A stretch of 64,000 nt of DNA from Deltaproteobacteria bacterium (GTDB taxonomy: Bacteria > Desulfobacterota > Desulfobulbia > Desulfobulbales > Desulfurivibrionaceae). Where the stretch lies: contig JAJZRJ010000009.1 of the NCBI GenBank assembly GCA_021802775.1, positions 1 through 64,000 on the forward strand. The letters run 5' to 3'. The notes under the pieces are model-generated. The model saw only the letters and a program-made list of their open reading frames with translations. It had not been told where the DNA came from and searched no databases. This document shows, in pieces, positions 45,593 through 52,125 of this stretch. How positions within the stretch are numbered: position 1 is the first letter of the stretch; every line of letters begins with the position of its first letter. The position numbers and the translations under genes are program-made.

Positions 45593-46026
45593 CGCGATTT
45601 TCCTTTTGCCGGCTGGAGGGGTACCGCTGAAGGTTGCAACCACAGGGTGTGGTAGACGCCCTCCTGCTCGAATACTACCATATCCTTGAGGATTTCCAAA
45701 ATGGTCGACCCCTTCACCGTATCACCCACCGATACAACACGGTCGTTGATGATGGCAAGCGGTTTCTTGCGATCCCAGATGATGCCCGAGAGCGTAAGAC
45801 CCGCCACGGTGCTGCTCCGCAGCTTGGGCTCCTGATCCTTGAAGCGATTGATCTGTTCCCGCGACCAGTTGAAAGGGTCGCGCTCCGGCACAGCGGCGGC
45901 GGCCGCCTGGTGCTGGAGTTTTTCCGGCCGGATGAGCAGTACCTCGGATTTTTCGGCCGGCGCGGCGAAGGGCCGCCAGCCAATGGAGGCCAGCGCACAG
46001 GCAAGCAGGATCAGCAGGCGGTTCAT
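45589..46026 (-). CDS. mshK: MshK-like periplasmic protein
   Basis: A 145-residue secreted protein in the MshK/PilP position. A signal peptide (LLILLACALASIGWRPFAA) is followed by a linker (VPERDPFNWSREQINRF) and a small HR-type beta domain (LTLSGIIWDRKKPLAIINDRVVSVGDTVKGSTILEIL), like the GspC/PilP homology region that contacts the secretin. Overlaps both neighbours by 4 bases. Function assigned by fold and position. Confidence 0.83.
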   Translation of the reverse strand: MNRLLILLACALASIGWRPFAAPAEKSEVLLIRPEKLQHQAAAAAVPERDPFNWSREQINRFKDQEPKLRSSTVAGLTLSGIIWDRKKPLAIINDRVVSVGDTVKGSTILEILKDMVVFEQEGVYHTLWLQPSAVPLQPAKGKSR

Positions 46027-46796
46027 GGCTTTTCCTCGCCGGCGGCCGCGGGTTGGGCAGGAATGGCCTGGGCGGCCGCGGGAGCGGGGGCCGCGGCGGC
46101 CTGGGGCTGGGGTGAGGGCGCAGTTGCTTCCGGCGGCTTTTCTTCGTAGGCCAGCCGGCCCATGACCACGTTGAAGTGCACTTTGGACGGCTTCTGGTAA
46201 TTACCCCCCGGCAGCCGCTCGATGGCCAGATCCTCGATGACGCTCACCTCGGGCTGCGCCTCGACATAGGCCAGATAACGGTAGAGTTCCTGGAAGGTCG
46301 CCTCCCCGGCCAGATTGACCGCATAGACGGCGAAACCGTCCTTGCTTTTCTTTTCGAGTTGGCTCATCTGTTTGATGCTGTTCTCCAGGTTTACCGGTGC
46401 CCTGGGCAGCAGGGTGAAGATAATCTTGGTGAAGCGTTCGGCATTGCTCCACAATTGCCACTGTTCCTTGAAGAATCCATCCTGGAGCGCGAGAATGGCA
46501 TTCTGCTCTTCCAGGCTCTGCTGTTCGCTTTTGAGCGCCCGCTGTTCCGCGGTCAATACCTGACTGGCCAGGCCGGGGTCCTTGGCCAGCAGTTCAGCGC
46601 GACGGGCGGTTTTCTGGGCCGCGGATTGTTCCAGCGGCTTGATGAACAGGGCGTTGCCGGCGTAGAAGATCACCAGACAGACTGCCAGCCCCAGCAGGAG
46701 ATGGCGCAGTTCCTGCAAGGTTTCCGCATCGCTTTTGATAACGAAATACCATTTCCGGAGGAGGCCGGTCAGCTCTTTGAGGTGACGTGGCGACAT
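46023..46796 (-). CDS. mshJ: MshJ/PilO-like inner-membrane alignment protein
   Basis: A 257-residue PilO-like protein. A single transmembrane helix near the N-terminus (HLLLGLAVCLVIFYAGNALF), then a coiled-coil segment with many Ala, Gln and Glu residues (about 55-110), then a ferredoxin-like domain (FAVYAVNLAGEATFQELYRYLAYVEA), and an alanine/proline-rich C-terminal tail of about 35 residues. It would pair with the PilN-like protein in the alignment complex. It follows that gene by 3 bases. Confidence 0.87.
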   Translation of the reverse strand: MSPRHLKELTGLLRKWYFVIKSDAETLQELRHLLLGLAVCLVIFYAGNALFIKPLEQSAAQKTARRAELLAKDPGLASQVLTAEQRALKSEQQSLEEQNAILALQDGFFKEQWQLWSNAERFTKIIFTLLPRAPVNLENSIKQMSQLEKKSKDGFAVYAVNLAGEATFQELYRYLAYVEAQPEVSVIEDLAIERLPGGNYQKPSKVHFNVVMGRLAYEEKPPEATAPSPQPQAAAAPAPAAAQAIPAQPAAAGEEKP

Positions 46797-46799
46797 GGC

Positions 46800-47357
46800 C
46801 TACTTGACCTCGACGGCGATAGTGAAGAGGAAGCGGCCCTCGGTGGCCTGGCTGTTGCGGTCTATATCCTGAAGCGTTACCCGTTTGAAGATGGGATTGG
46901 CCTGCAGCCGGCTCACCAGTTCCGGCAGTTCCCGGTATTGCACGGCACTGCCGTTGATGAGGCCGGCGTTTTCCTTGAAGGCGATTTTGTCGCATTTGAC
47001 CGACGACGGCATCTCCTCGCTGATGGCGGCAAGTACTCTGGAGAATCGGCGTTTTTCCTCGATCTGGCGGGAAAGGGCCGTCACCTGTGTCTGCAATTCG
47101 CCCTGCCGTTGCTTGCGCTGACTCACCGAATCGGCGAGCTGTTTGAGGTCGGTGGCAAGGCTGGTGGAGTGCTGGACTCGCGCCTCGATTTGGGCGATCT
47201 CTGCGTCGAGTTGCCGGATCTTGGTGGTAAGGCGCAGATGGTCGAAGTAGAGGAAGGCGACGATCAGCATCAACAAAGCGGCGAGAGAAAGCGGCAGCGC
47301 CTTTCTGATCTTCTGCGGAACCGGGGTCTGCGGGACGAGGTTGATCCGTTGGAGCAT
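46800..47357 (-). CDS. PilN-like inner-membrane protein of the MSHA system
   Basis: A 185-residue protein. The ATG at 47357 is preceded by GAGGGTG; the open frame upstream is out-of-frame shadow of the PilM-like gene. It begins MLQRINLVPQ, the short N-terminal segment by which PilN docks to PilM, followed by one transmembrane helix (LSLAALLMLIVAFLYF), a coiled coil (QLDAEIAQIEARVQHS ... TALSRQIEEKRR) and a small ferredoxin-like domain. It corresponds to the second half of the MshI split in this system. Confidence 0.87.
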   Translation of the reverse strand: MLQRINLVPQTPVPQKIRKALPLSLAALLMLIVAFLYFDHLRLTTKIRQLDAEIAQIEARVQHSTSLATDLKQLADSVSQRKQRQGELQTQVTALSRQIEEKRRFSRVLAAISEEMPSSVKCDKIAFKENAGLINGSAVQYRELPELVSRLQANPIFKRVTLQDIDRNSQATEGRFLFTIAVEVK

Positions 47358-47358
47358 A

Positions 47359-48414
47359 TCACCCTCGCGTCCCGGTGCCGATGGAGATCGCCTGCAGCAT
47401 GGGCGGGCAGTCGGCGGTTTCCGGCAGGGTGGTGAGTGATTCGAGTTCGAGTTCGAGGGAGGTACGGCCCCAGCGCTGCAATTCCTGCCAGAACGATTCG
47501 GCCCCGCCGACCACTGCCCGTTTGATGGCGCCGCCCTTGACCACCGAGGCATAGTAGTCACGGGTGCGCATGATTTCGAGGCCGATGTGCTGAAGGTAGT
47601 CGGCCCAAGTGGTGTCTACCGGAGCGGTGTTGATGGCGGCAGCAGCCCTCTGGGCCGAATCGGCACCGGAAAGGATGTCGAAGCCGGCCAGCAACGAATC
47701 GACCTCGCCGGAATCCAGATGGTGGTCCAGTGCCGTGAGCGATGGCCCCTCATGGGGTGTGGTCGGCTGGTCGTTTTTGTTGTGGGCGGGGGTGCCTTGC
47801 GGTTGGGTGGCTGACACGGTGCGCACCAAGGTCAGCAGGCTCTTTTCATAGACCGCCAGGGAAAGGCTGTTTTTCCAGATTAAGGCGCAGAGGGTGGCGG
47901 TGTCGGGCCGCAGCCGGTTCTCCCGGGCGAGCAGACTGAAGGCGGCAAAGACATCTGCCTCCAGATATTTGATGTCGAGGTGCTTGCGGGCGAACTCGGA
48001 ACGCAGAACCTGGAATTGGGCGGCCGGAAAGAGATAAACCGTGACCTGAAGCCGGTCGCGGTGGCGCTCGACGATCTGCCAATCGTAAATAAAGTCGGAA
48101 AGCGGCCGGTTGACCGCCTTGGCCAGATGGTAGGGCAGGGCCTTGCCCACCGCGCCGTCGGGCATGGCCGGCAGGGCGATGGTGACGATTTCCAGGAAAT
48201 GGAGCGGCACTGCCAGCGAGACCTCGCCGCGCAGGTTGTTGAGGGTGGAAAGCAGGCGCGGTGCCGCCACTTCGCTGGTGATCGGGGTGTCGGTGCGGGC
48301 GTGGATGGTCAGCGCGGCGGTGCCCACCGACGAGCGGGTTACCTCGCCAAGAAAGCAGGCATTGTCGGAGCTGGCCAGGGTGAAGAGGCGTTTATTGAGC
48401 AGCGGCAGCGCCAT
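47359..48414 (-). CDS. mshI: MshI/PilM-like actin-fold protein
   Basis: A 351-residue cytoplasmic protein in the MshI/PilM position that should bind the N-terminal peptide of the PilN-like protein. Actin-like ATPase features are only weakly visible (LTIHARTDTPI ... EVSLAVPLHFLEIVTIALPAM ... ALPYHLAKAVNRPLSDFIYDW ... YLFPAAQFQVLRSEF). The glycine-rich phosphate loops are degenerate, so nucleotide binding is doubtful. A proline/threonine-rich stretch near residues 215-240 may be a linker. It follows mshN by 4 bases. Confidence 0.8.
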   Translation of the reverse strand: MALPLLNKRLFTLASSDNACFLGEVTRSSVGTAALTIHARTDTPITSEVAAPRLLSTLNNLRGEVSLAVPLHFLEIVTIALPAMPDGAVGKALPYHLAKAVNRPLSDFIYDWQIVERHRDRLQVTVYLFPAAQFQVLRSEFARKHLDIKYLEADVFAAFSLLARENRLRPDTATLCALIWKNSLSLAVYEKSLLTLVRTVSATQPQGTPAHNKNDQPTTPHEGPSLTALDHHLDSGEVDSLLAGFDILSGADSAQRAAAAINTAPVDTTWADYLQHIGLEIMRTRDYYASVVKGGAIKRAVVGGAESFWQELQRWGRTSLELELESLTTLPETADCPPMLQAISIGTGTRG

Positions 48415-48418
48415 GGCT

Positions 48419-49075
48419 TCACCGTCCCTGCCGGGCGCCCGGCCCTGGGCCGCGCAGCTTTGATTGCAGCGTGTCATCAAGCCGGCCGGCCTCGGCCAGG
48501 ATGGCGAGATTGCGACGTAATGCCGGGTCGTCGGGGGCAAGGGCGTGCGCCTCGCGAAAAATCCGGTTGGCAGGGCCATAGAGGCCGAGTTCGCTCAAGG
48601 CGACCGCCATGTTGATGAGCGGTTCCACTGCCCGGGGATTCAGTTGATGGGCCCGGTCAAAGTGGTAGATGCTGCGCCAGTGGTCGTTGTTGCGGAAGAA
48701 GGCGATGCCGGCTGCGCTTTGGCGTGCCGCCTCTTCCGCCGCCGAGGCAGGTGCGTTCCCGCCTTGCGGGGGTGTTCCGGGCGAGGTGGAAGCTGCCGGG
48801 GATGCGGTGCGGGTTGCCTCCGGTCCGGGCAGCAGGTGGAGCGAGGTCAGCACCTGACGGACAGCGGCATCAAACGGCGCCAGGTTGATTTTGGTCGAAA
48901 GCAGGGCGGTGTAGAGCACCACCACGGCGAGCATCGCCACCAGCAGTATCGAAAGAAAGCGGGGCGGTCCGGATTTGCCGGTCGCGGCGGGTTTCCGGAC
49001 GGTGGCGCGTCGGGTCGGCTCGCTGCTGGTCTCGTGGTGCCGGATTTTTTCCAGGGTGTTGAAAAGTTTGCTCAC
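48419..49075 (-). CDS. mshN: MshN-like TPR protein
   Basis: A 218-residue inner-membrane protein. The N-terminal 38 residues are basic and cytoplasmic, then one transmembrane helix (FLSILLVAMLAVVVLYTALL), a proline/alanine/serine-rich linker (about residues 85-115), and a TPR-like domain (AGIAFFRNNDHWRSIYHFDRA and AVALSELGLYGPANRIFREA). This is the topology of MshN. It precedes mshI. Confidence 0.82.
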   Translation of the reverse strand: MSKLFNTLEKIRHHETSSEPTRRATVRKPAATGKSGPPRFLSILLVAMLAVVVLYTALLSTKINLAPFDAAVRQVLTSLHLLPGPEATRTASPAASTSPGTPPQGGNAPASAAEEAARQSAAGIAFFRNNDHWRSIYHFDRAHQLNPRAVEPLINMAVALSELGLYGPANRIFREAHALAPDDPALRRNLAILAEAGRLDDTLQSKLRGPGPGARQGR

Positions 49076-49084
49076 AGGGCTACG

Positions 49085-49681
49085 TCACCAGGCAGAGGGC
49101 CGGCGGTCGGCGGCATCGATGTTGTCCGAATAGGGGCGGTCGTCGTTGATATAAAAAAGGGCATCCACCACGCGACCATTGCTGTCCCGTTCGTTGCCCG
49201 GGTAGTAGGCCCAGCCGCTGGCCTCGTCGGCCTGCCGCGGATTGACCAGGATGTCGGCGAGGGTCCGGCCGGTGACCCCTGAAGGGGCGGCCGCCATGCC
49301 GGGAGCGAGATCGGGGAGGTCACAGGAGGGCAGCGCTTCATTGGGCACGGTGGAATAAAAATCGCCGCGCACCATCCGGTAGCCCTTGAGCGCTGCCGGT
49401 CTCGTCGCAAGAGAGAGTTCGTTGCGCTGCACCTCTTCCAAGGTCGGCCAGTCCGGGTTGGTGCCATCCGGCCCGGTATTGATGCCGGAAACGAGGATTT
49501 TGGCGTGGGCCAGTTCGATGCCGCCCCGGATGGCGGCGAGTTTGCCCTTGACCGCGGCGATTTTCGCTTCTTTCTGCATGTTGAGGTAGTAGGGAATGGC
49601 GGTGGCGGAGATGATACCGAGGATGATGATGACGATGATCAGTTCGAGCAGGGTAAAGCCCCGGCTGTTACGGATCGTCAT
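49085..49681 (-). CDS. MSHA minor prepilin (MshB-like)
   Basis: A 198-residue type IV prepilin. The ATG at 49681 gives the short leader MTIRNSRG, with cleavage before FTLLELIIVIIILGIISATA (Glu at +5). The mature part (IPYYLNMQKEAKIAAVKGKLAAIRGGIELAHAK) is typical of MshB-type pilins. The soluble domain ends with ADRRPSAW. The 5' untranslated region on the minus strand contains a perfect 12-bp hairpin (49708-49737). Between mshP and mshN. Confidence 0.88.
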   Translation of the reverse strand: MTIRNSRGFTLLELIIVIIILGIISATAIPYYLNMQKEAKIAAVKGKLAAIRGGIELAHAKILVSGINTGPDGTNPDWPTLEEVQRNELSLATRPAALKGYRMVRGDFYSTVPNEALPSCDLPDLAPGMAAAPSGVTGRTLADILVNPRQADEASGWAYYPGNERDSNGRVVDALFYINDDRPYSDNIDAADRRPSAW

Positions 49682-49707
49682 GGTCGGTCGTCCCTTCCCG
49701 CTGTTGG

Positions 49708-49737
49708 TGCACGGAGAAACCCCCATTTCTCCGTGCA
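49708..49737 (-). other. Perfect 12-bp hairpin in the prepilin leader
   Basis: TGCACGGAGAAA (49708-49719) and TTTCTCCGTGCA (49726-49737) form a perfect 12-bp stem with a 6-base loop. It lies between the mshP-like stop and the prepilin start on the minus strand, about 27 bases before the start codon. No T run follows, so it is probably an RNA stability or processing element rather than a terminator. Confidence 0.75.
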
Positions 49738-49844
49738 TGTTTGTATCAACTTACTGATCTTGCAGAAAAATATCAAGCAGTTAAAGAGGGGAAGGGGCGG
49801 CCGGCCGCGGAAAATTGTGGGATGTTTGCAATAATTATCCGGAA

Positions 49845-50246
49845 TTACAGGATATATTTCACTTCAATCTCGCGACTGATGGTTTCCGTCGGGCTGACCG
49901 GCTGGCTGGCAAGAACCCGGATGGTGGTGGGCGTGCCGGGGCCTCCCAAGGTGCCGCCGACGATGGTGCGGGAGGTGGTGAATCCGGCCACCGACGGATT
50001 GCCGGGATAGGCGCCTCCACCGCCGCCTGCATCGTGGAAGAGGATGGTGCGCTGGGCCGTGGTGTCTGCCGCGTAGATCGCTTGCGTCCAGAGGTAGTCC
50101 TCGGCGGAGGAGAGGGCGCCGATCTGGATATAGCGGGCGATGAGCAGGCCGAACAGGGCCAGCACGACGATGACGAAGACGGCGGTCATCAGGCCGAAGC
50201 CGCGCTGGTCAATGGTTGGCTGGCGGCGAGGGAGGTCAAGGCGCAT
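49845..50246 (-). CDS. mshP: MshP-like protein
   Basis: A 133-residue protein with the MshP layout: a short basic N-terminus, QRGFGLMTAVFVIVVLALFG as the hydrophobic segment, and a small periplasmic domain. It resembles a PilX-type minor component but lacks the usual Glu at +5. The ATG at 50246 overlaps the end of mshO by 11 bases. The soluble part has a glycine-rich loop (DAGGGGGAYPGNP). Confidence 0.8.
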   Translation of the reverse strand: MRLDLPRRQPTIDQRGFGLMTAVFVIVVLALFGLLIARYIQIGALSSAEDYLWTQAIYAADTTAQRTILFHDAGGGGGAYPGNPSVAGFTTSRTIVGGTLGGPGTPTTIRVLASQPVSPTETISREIEVKYIL

Positions 50247-51048
50247 TGCGGATCTGTACCTCCTTGTGAAAGTCGATGGCTTCACCATTGCGCTCGATGG
50301 TGAAGCGGATGGATACCAGGGCGCTGCTGGTCAGCGAGCCAGGGGTGAAGTCGAAGGTAAGGCTGCTGACGTTTTCGGCCAGCGGGTTGCCGGCCGGAAA
50401 GGTGATGGGGTTGAGATAGTTGCTGCTGTCGATGGTCACCGCGGCACGGGTCAGGGTGGTGCTGTTGAGGAAATAGCGCACCGCCCGGTTCACCGCGTGG
50501 AAGCGATTGCCGGGCGAGGCAGCGATGATGCTGCGGTCGAGGTCCATCCGGTTGATTGGAGCGGTGATGCTGGTCACCCGGTAAAGCCGGCGCTGGTTGG
50601 GATTGGTGTCGCTGAAGTCGCTCCAGTTGCGGTTGTAGATCGAGACAATGCTGCCCACCGGCAGGGGATTGGTCTGATCGCGGATGAACTGCTTGCCGGC
50701 CGGATTGTTGTCGAGGTAATGGCCAAAGGCGCAGTCCTGCGGGTCGGCCGCCGCCGGACAGGTCATGGCGTTCTCGTCGATCATGCCGAACTGAAGGCCG
50801 CTGTTGCCCGGTTCCACCTGGATGGCATTGGGCAGCGTGATCCGCAGCTCCCGTTCCATTCGCGCCAGGACGAGCTGGCCTTCTTCGTAAATTTCGGTGC
50901 GGGCATCGGTGTCGGAAAACCCCTTGAAGGCCTGGGTGATGAATTCGGCCCCCATGGTGCCCAGGATGCCGAGGAGCACGATGACGATGATCAGCTCCAC
51001 CAGGGTGAAACCACCTTGGCGGTTACGCGGGCGGCGGGCTGATGTCAT
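50236..51048 (-). CDS. mshO: MSHA minor prepilin MshO
   Basis: A 270-residue prepilin of the MshO/GspJ type. Leader MTSARRPRNRQGG, cleavage before FTLVELIIVIVLLGILGTMG with Glu at +5. The mature N-terminal helix continues AEFITQAFKGFSDTDARTEIYEEGQLVLARMERELR, a MshO hallmark. Two cysteines (CPAAADPQDC) lie close together. Its start overlaps the mshD stop (ATGA) and its end overlaps mshP. Confidence 0.9.
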   Translation of the reverse strand: MTSARRPRNRQGGFTLVELIIVIVLLGILGTMGAEFITQAFKGFSDTDARTEIYEEGQLVLARMERELRITLPNAIQVEPGNSGLQFGMIDENAMTCPAAADPQDCAFGHYLDNNPAGKQFIRDQTNPLPVGSIVSIYNRNWSDFSDTNPNQRRLYRVTSITAPINRMDLDRSIIAASPGNRFHAVNRAVRYFLNSTTLTRAAVTIDSSNYLNPITFPAGNPLAENVSSLTFDFTPGSLTSSALVSIRFTIERNGEAIDFHKEVQIRNAP

Positions 51049-51656
51049 ATATTGGCCATCGCGGCGACAAAGGTGAAGGTTTCGGCATTGGGCGAGGTCA
51101 CCTCGACGATGATGAGCTTGGTGTCGGTGGTGCTGCCGGCAGCCGTGGTGTTCCGGTCGATGGTGGCCAGGTTGCTCGCAATGTAACGGACCATGGCCTT
51201 GCGGCGGTAGCCGGGCAGCGAGAAGGCGGTACCCTGCTGGTCGTGGAAGGTATCGACTTCTTCCGCCATGGCGTTATAGTCATCCACATCGTCGTAAAGG
51301 GTGCGCTGCGTTTCGCCGGTGTCCGCGCCGATGGCCGAGGCAGTCCGCGCCCCTGGCGCCGCGCAGTTGTCAACGAGCGAGGGGCGCGCCCCTTTGCTCG
51401 GGCTCTCGCCGGAGCAGATGGGGCCGGCGCCCACCGGCGTATTCTCGTCCCAGCGTTTGGCCACGATCTCGTCCATCAGCGCCTGCCCCAGGGCCACGGC
51501 GCGCTGGCGGAGCATGGGGTCCGGGCTGTGGATGATGGAGTTGACAAAGGGGATGAAGATCAGCGAGACCGCGCCGAGGATGACGATGGTCAGTACCAGT
51601 TCGACAAGCGTGAAGCCGCAGCTTGGGCCATGGAGCGGGCGATTGGTCAGGGACAT
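51045..51656 (-). CDS. mshD: MSHA minor prepilin MshD
   Basis: A 203-residue prepilin. The ATG at 51656 gives leader MSLTNRPLHGPSCG and cleavage before FTLVELVLTIVILGAVSLIF (Glu at +5). The remainder includes PFVNSIIHSPDPMLRQRAVALGQALMDEI, the extended helix typical of MshD. It overlaps mshC upstream by 10 bases and mshO downstream by 4. Confidence 0.88.
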   Translation of the reverse strand: MSLTNRPLHGPSCGFTLVELVLTIVILGAVSLIFIPFVNSIIHSPDPMLRQRAVALGQALMDEIVAKRWDENTPVGAGPICSGESPSKGARPSLVDNCAAPGARTASAIGADTGETQRTLYDDVDDYNAMAEEVDTFHDQQGTAFSLPGYRRKAMVRYIASNLATIDRNTTAAGSTTDTKLIIVEVTSPNAETFTFVAAMANI

Positions 51657-52120
51657 GCGCCGCCCTCGTTGAGATACCCGGTTTCCGGGCAAAGGGTGAG
51701 CAGATTGGCCCCGCCGATGGTGTAGGTGGCACTGGACAGTGGCGTGCCCGTCGAGGTGATCGGTTCACCCAGGCCATTGAACCAGACCGATGGGCCGGTG
51801 AGAGTGAGGTCGCAGTCGTCCAGCAGGCAGCGGTTCTGGTATTGCGGGTCAGCGGGTCCGGCAGTGCCCTGCTGGATAGTGTAACGGTTGCTGTCGATCA
51901 CGAAGCCCCAGGCATTGGCCGTGCCGGTAAAGGGCCGGGTCATGGCCTTGTGCTGGGCCAGGCGGAAGATGCGCTTGAACTCCTTGGCTGCGGCCTCCTC
52001 CTTCATGCCGGAGGGCCATTTTTCGACCACCACCACCGCGAGGACGCCCAGGATGACGATGATGAGCACCAGTTCGGTGAGGGTAAAACCCTGTTCGTAG
52101 CGCGTGCGGGATCGGGTCAT
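51647..52120 (-). CDS. mshC: MSHA minor prepilin MshC-like
   Basis: A 157-residue prepilin. Leader MTRSRTRYEQG, cleavage before FTLTELVLIIVILGVLAVVV with Glu at +5. The mature domain has a helix (MKEEAAAKEFKRIFRLAQHKA) and a beta region with four cysteines (CLLDDC and LCPETGYLNEGGAC). It follows mshQ by 5 bases. The C-D-O-P order after it matches MSHA loci of Vibrio and Shewanella. Confidence 0.87.
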   Translation of the reverse strand: MTRSRTRYEQGFTLTELVLIIVILGVLAVVVVEKWPSGMKEEAAAKEFKRIFRLAQHKAMTRPFTGTANAWGFVIDSNRYTIQQGTAGPADPQYQNRCLLDDCDLTLTGPSVWFNGLGEPITSTGTPLSSATYTIGGANLLTLCPETGYLNEGGACP

Positions 52121-52125
52121 GATGG

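Noticed and set aside
44207-45655. 482-codon plus-strand open frame opposite mshL
   Set aside because: Shadow of the secretin gene, repetitive Glu/Gly/Val composition only.
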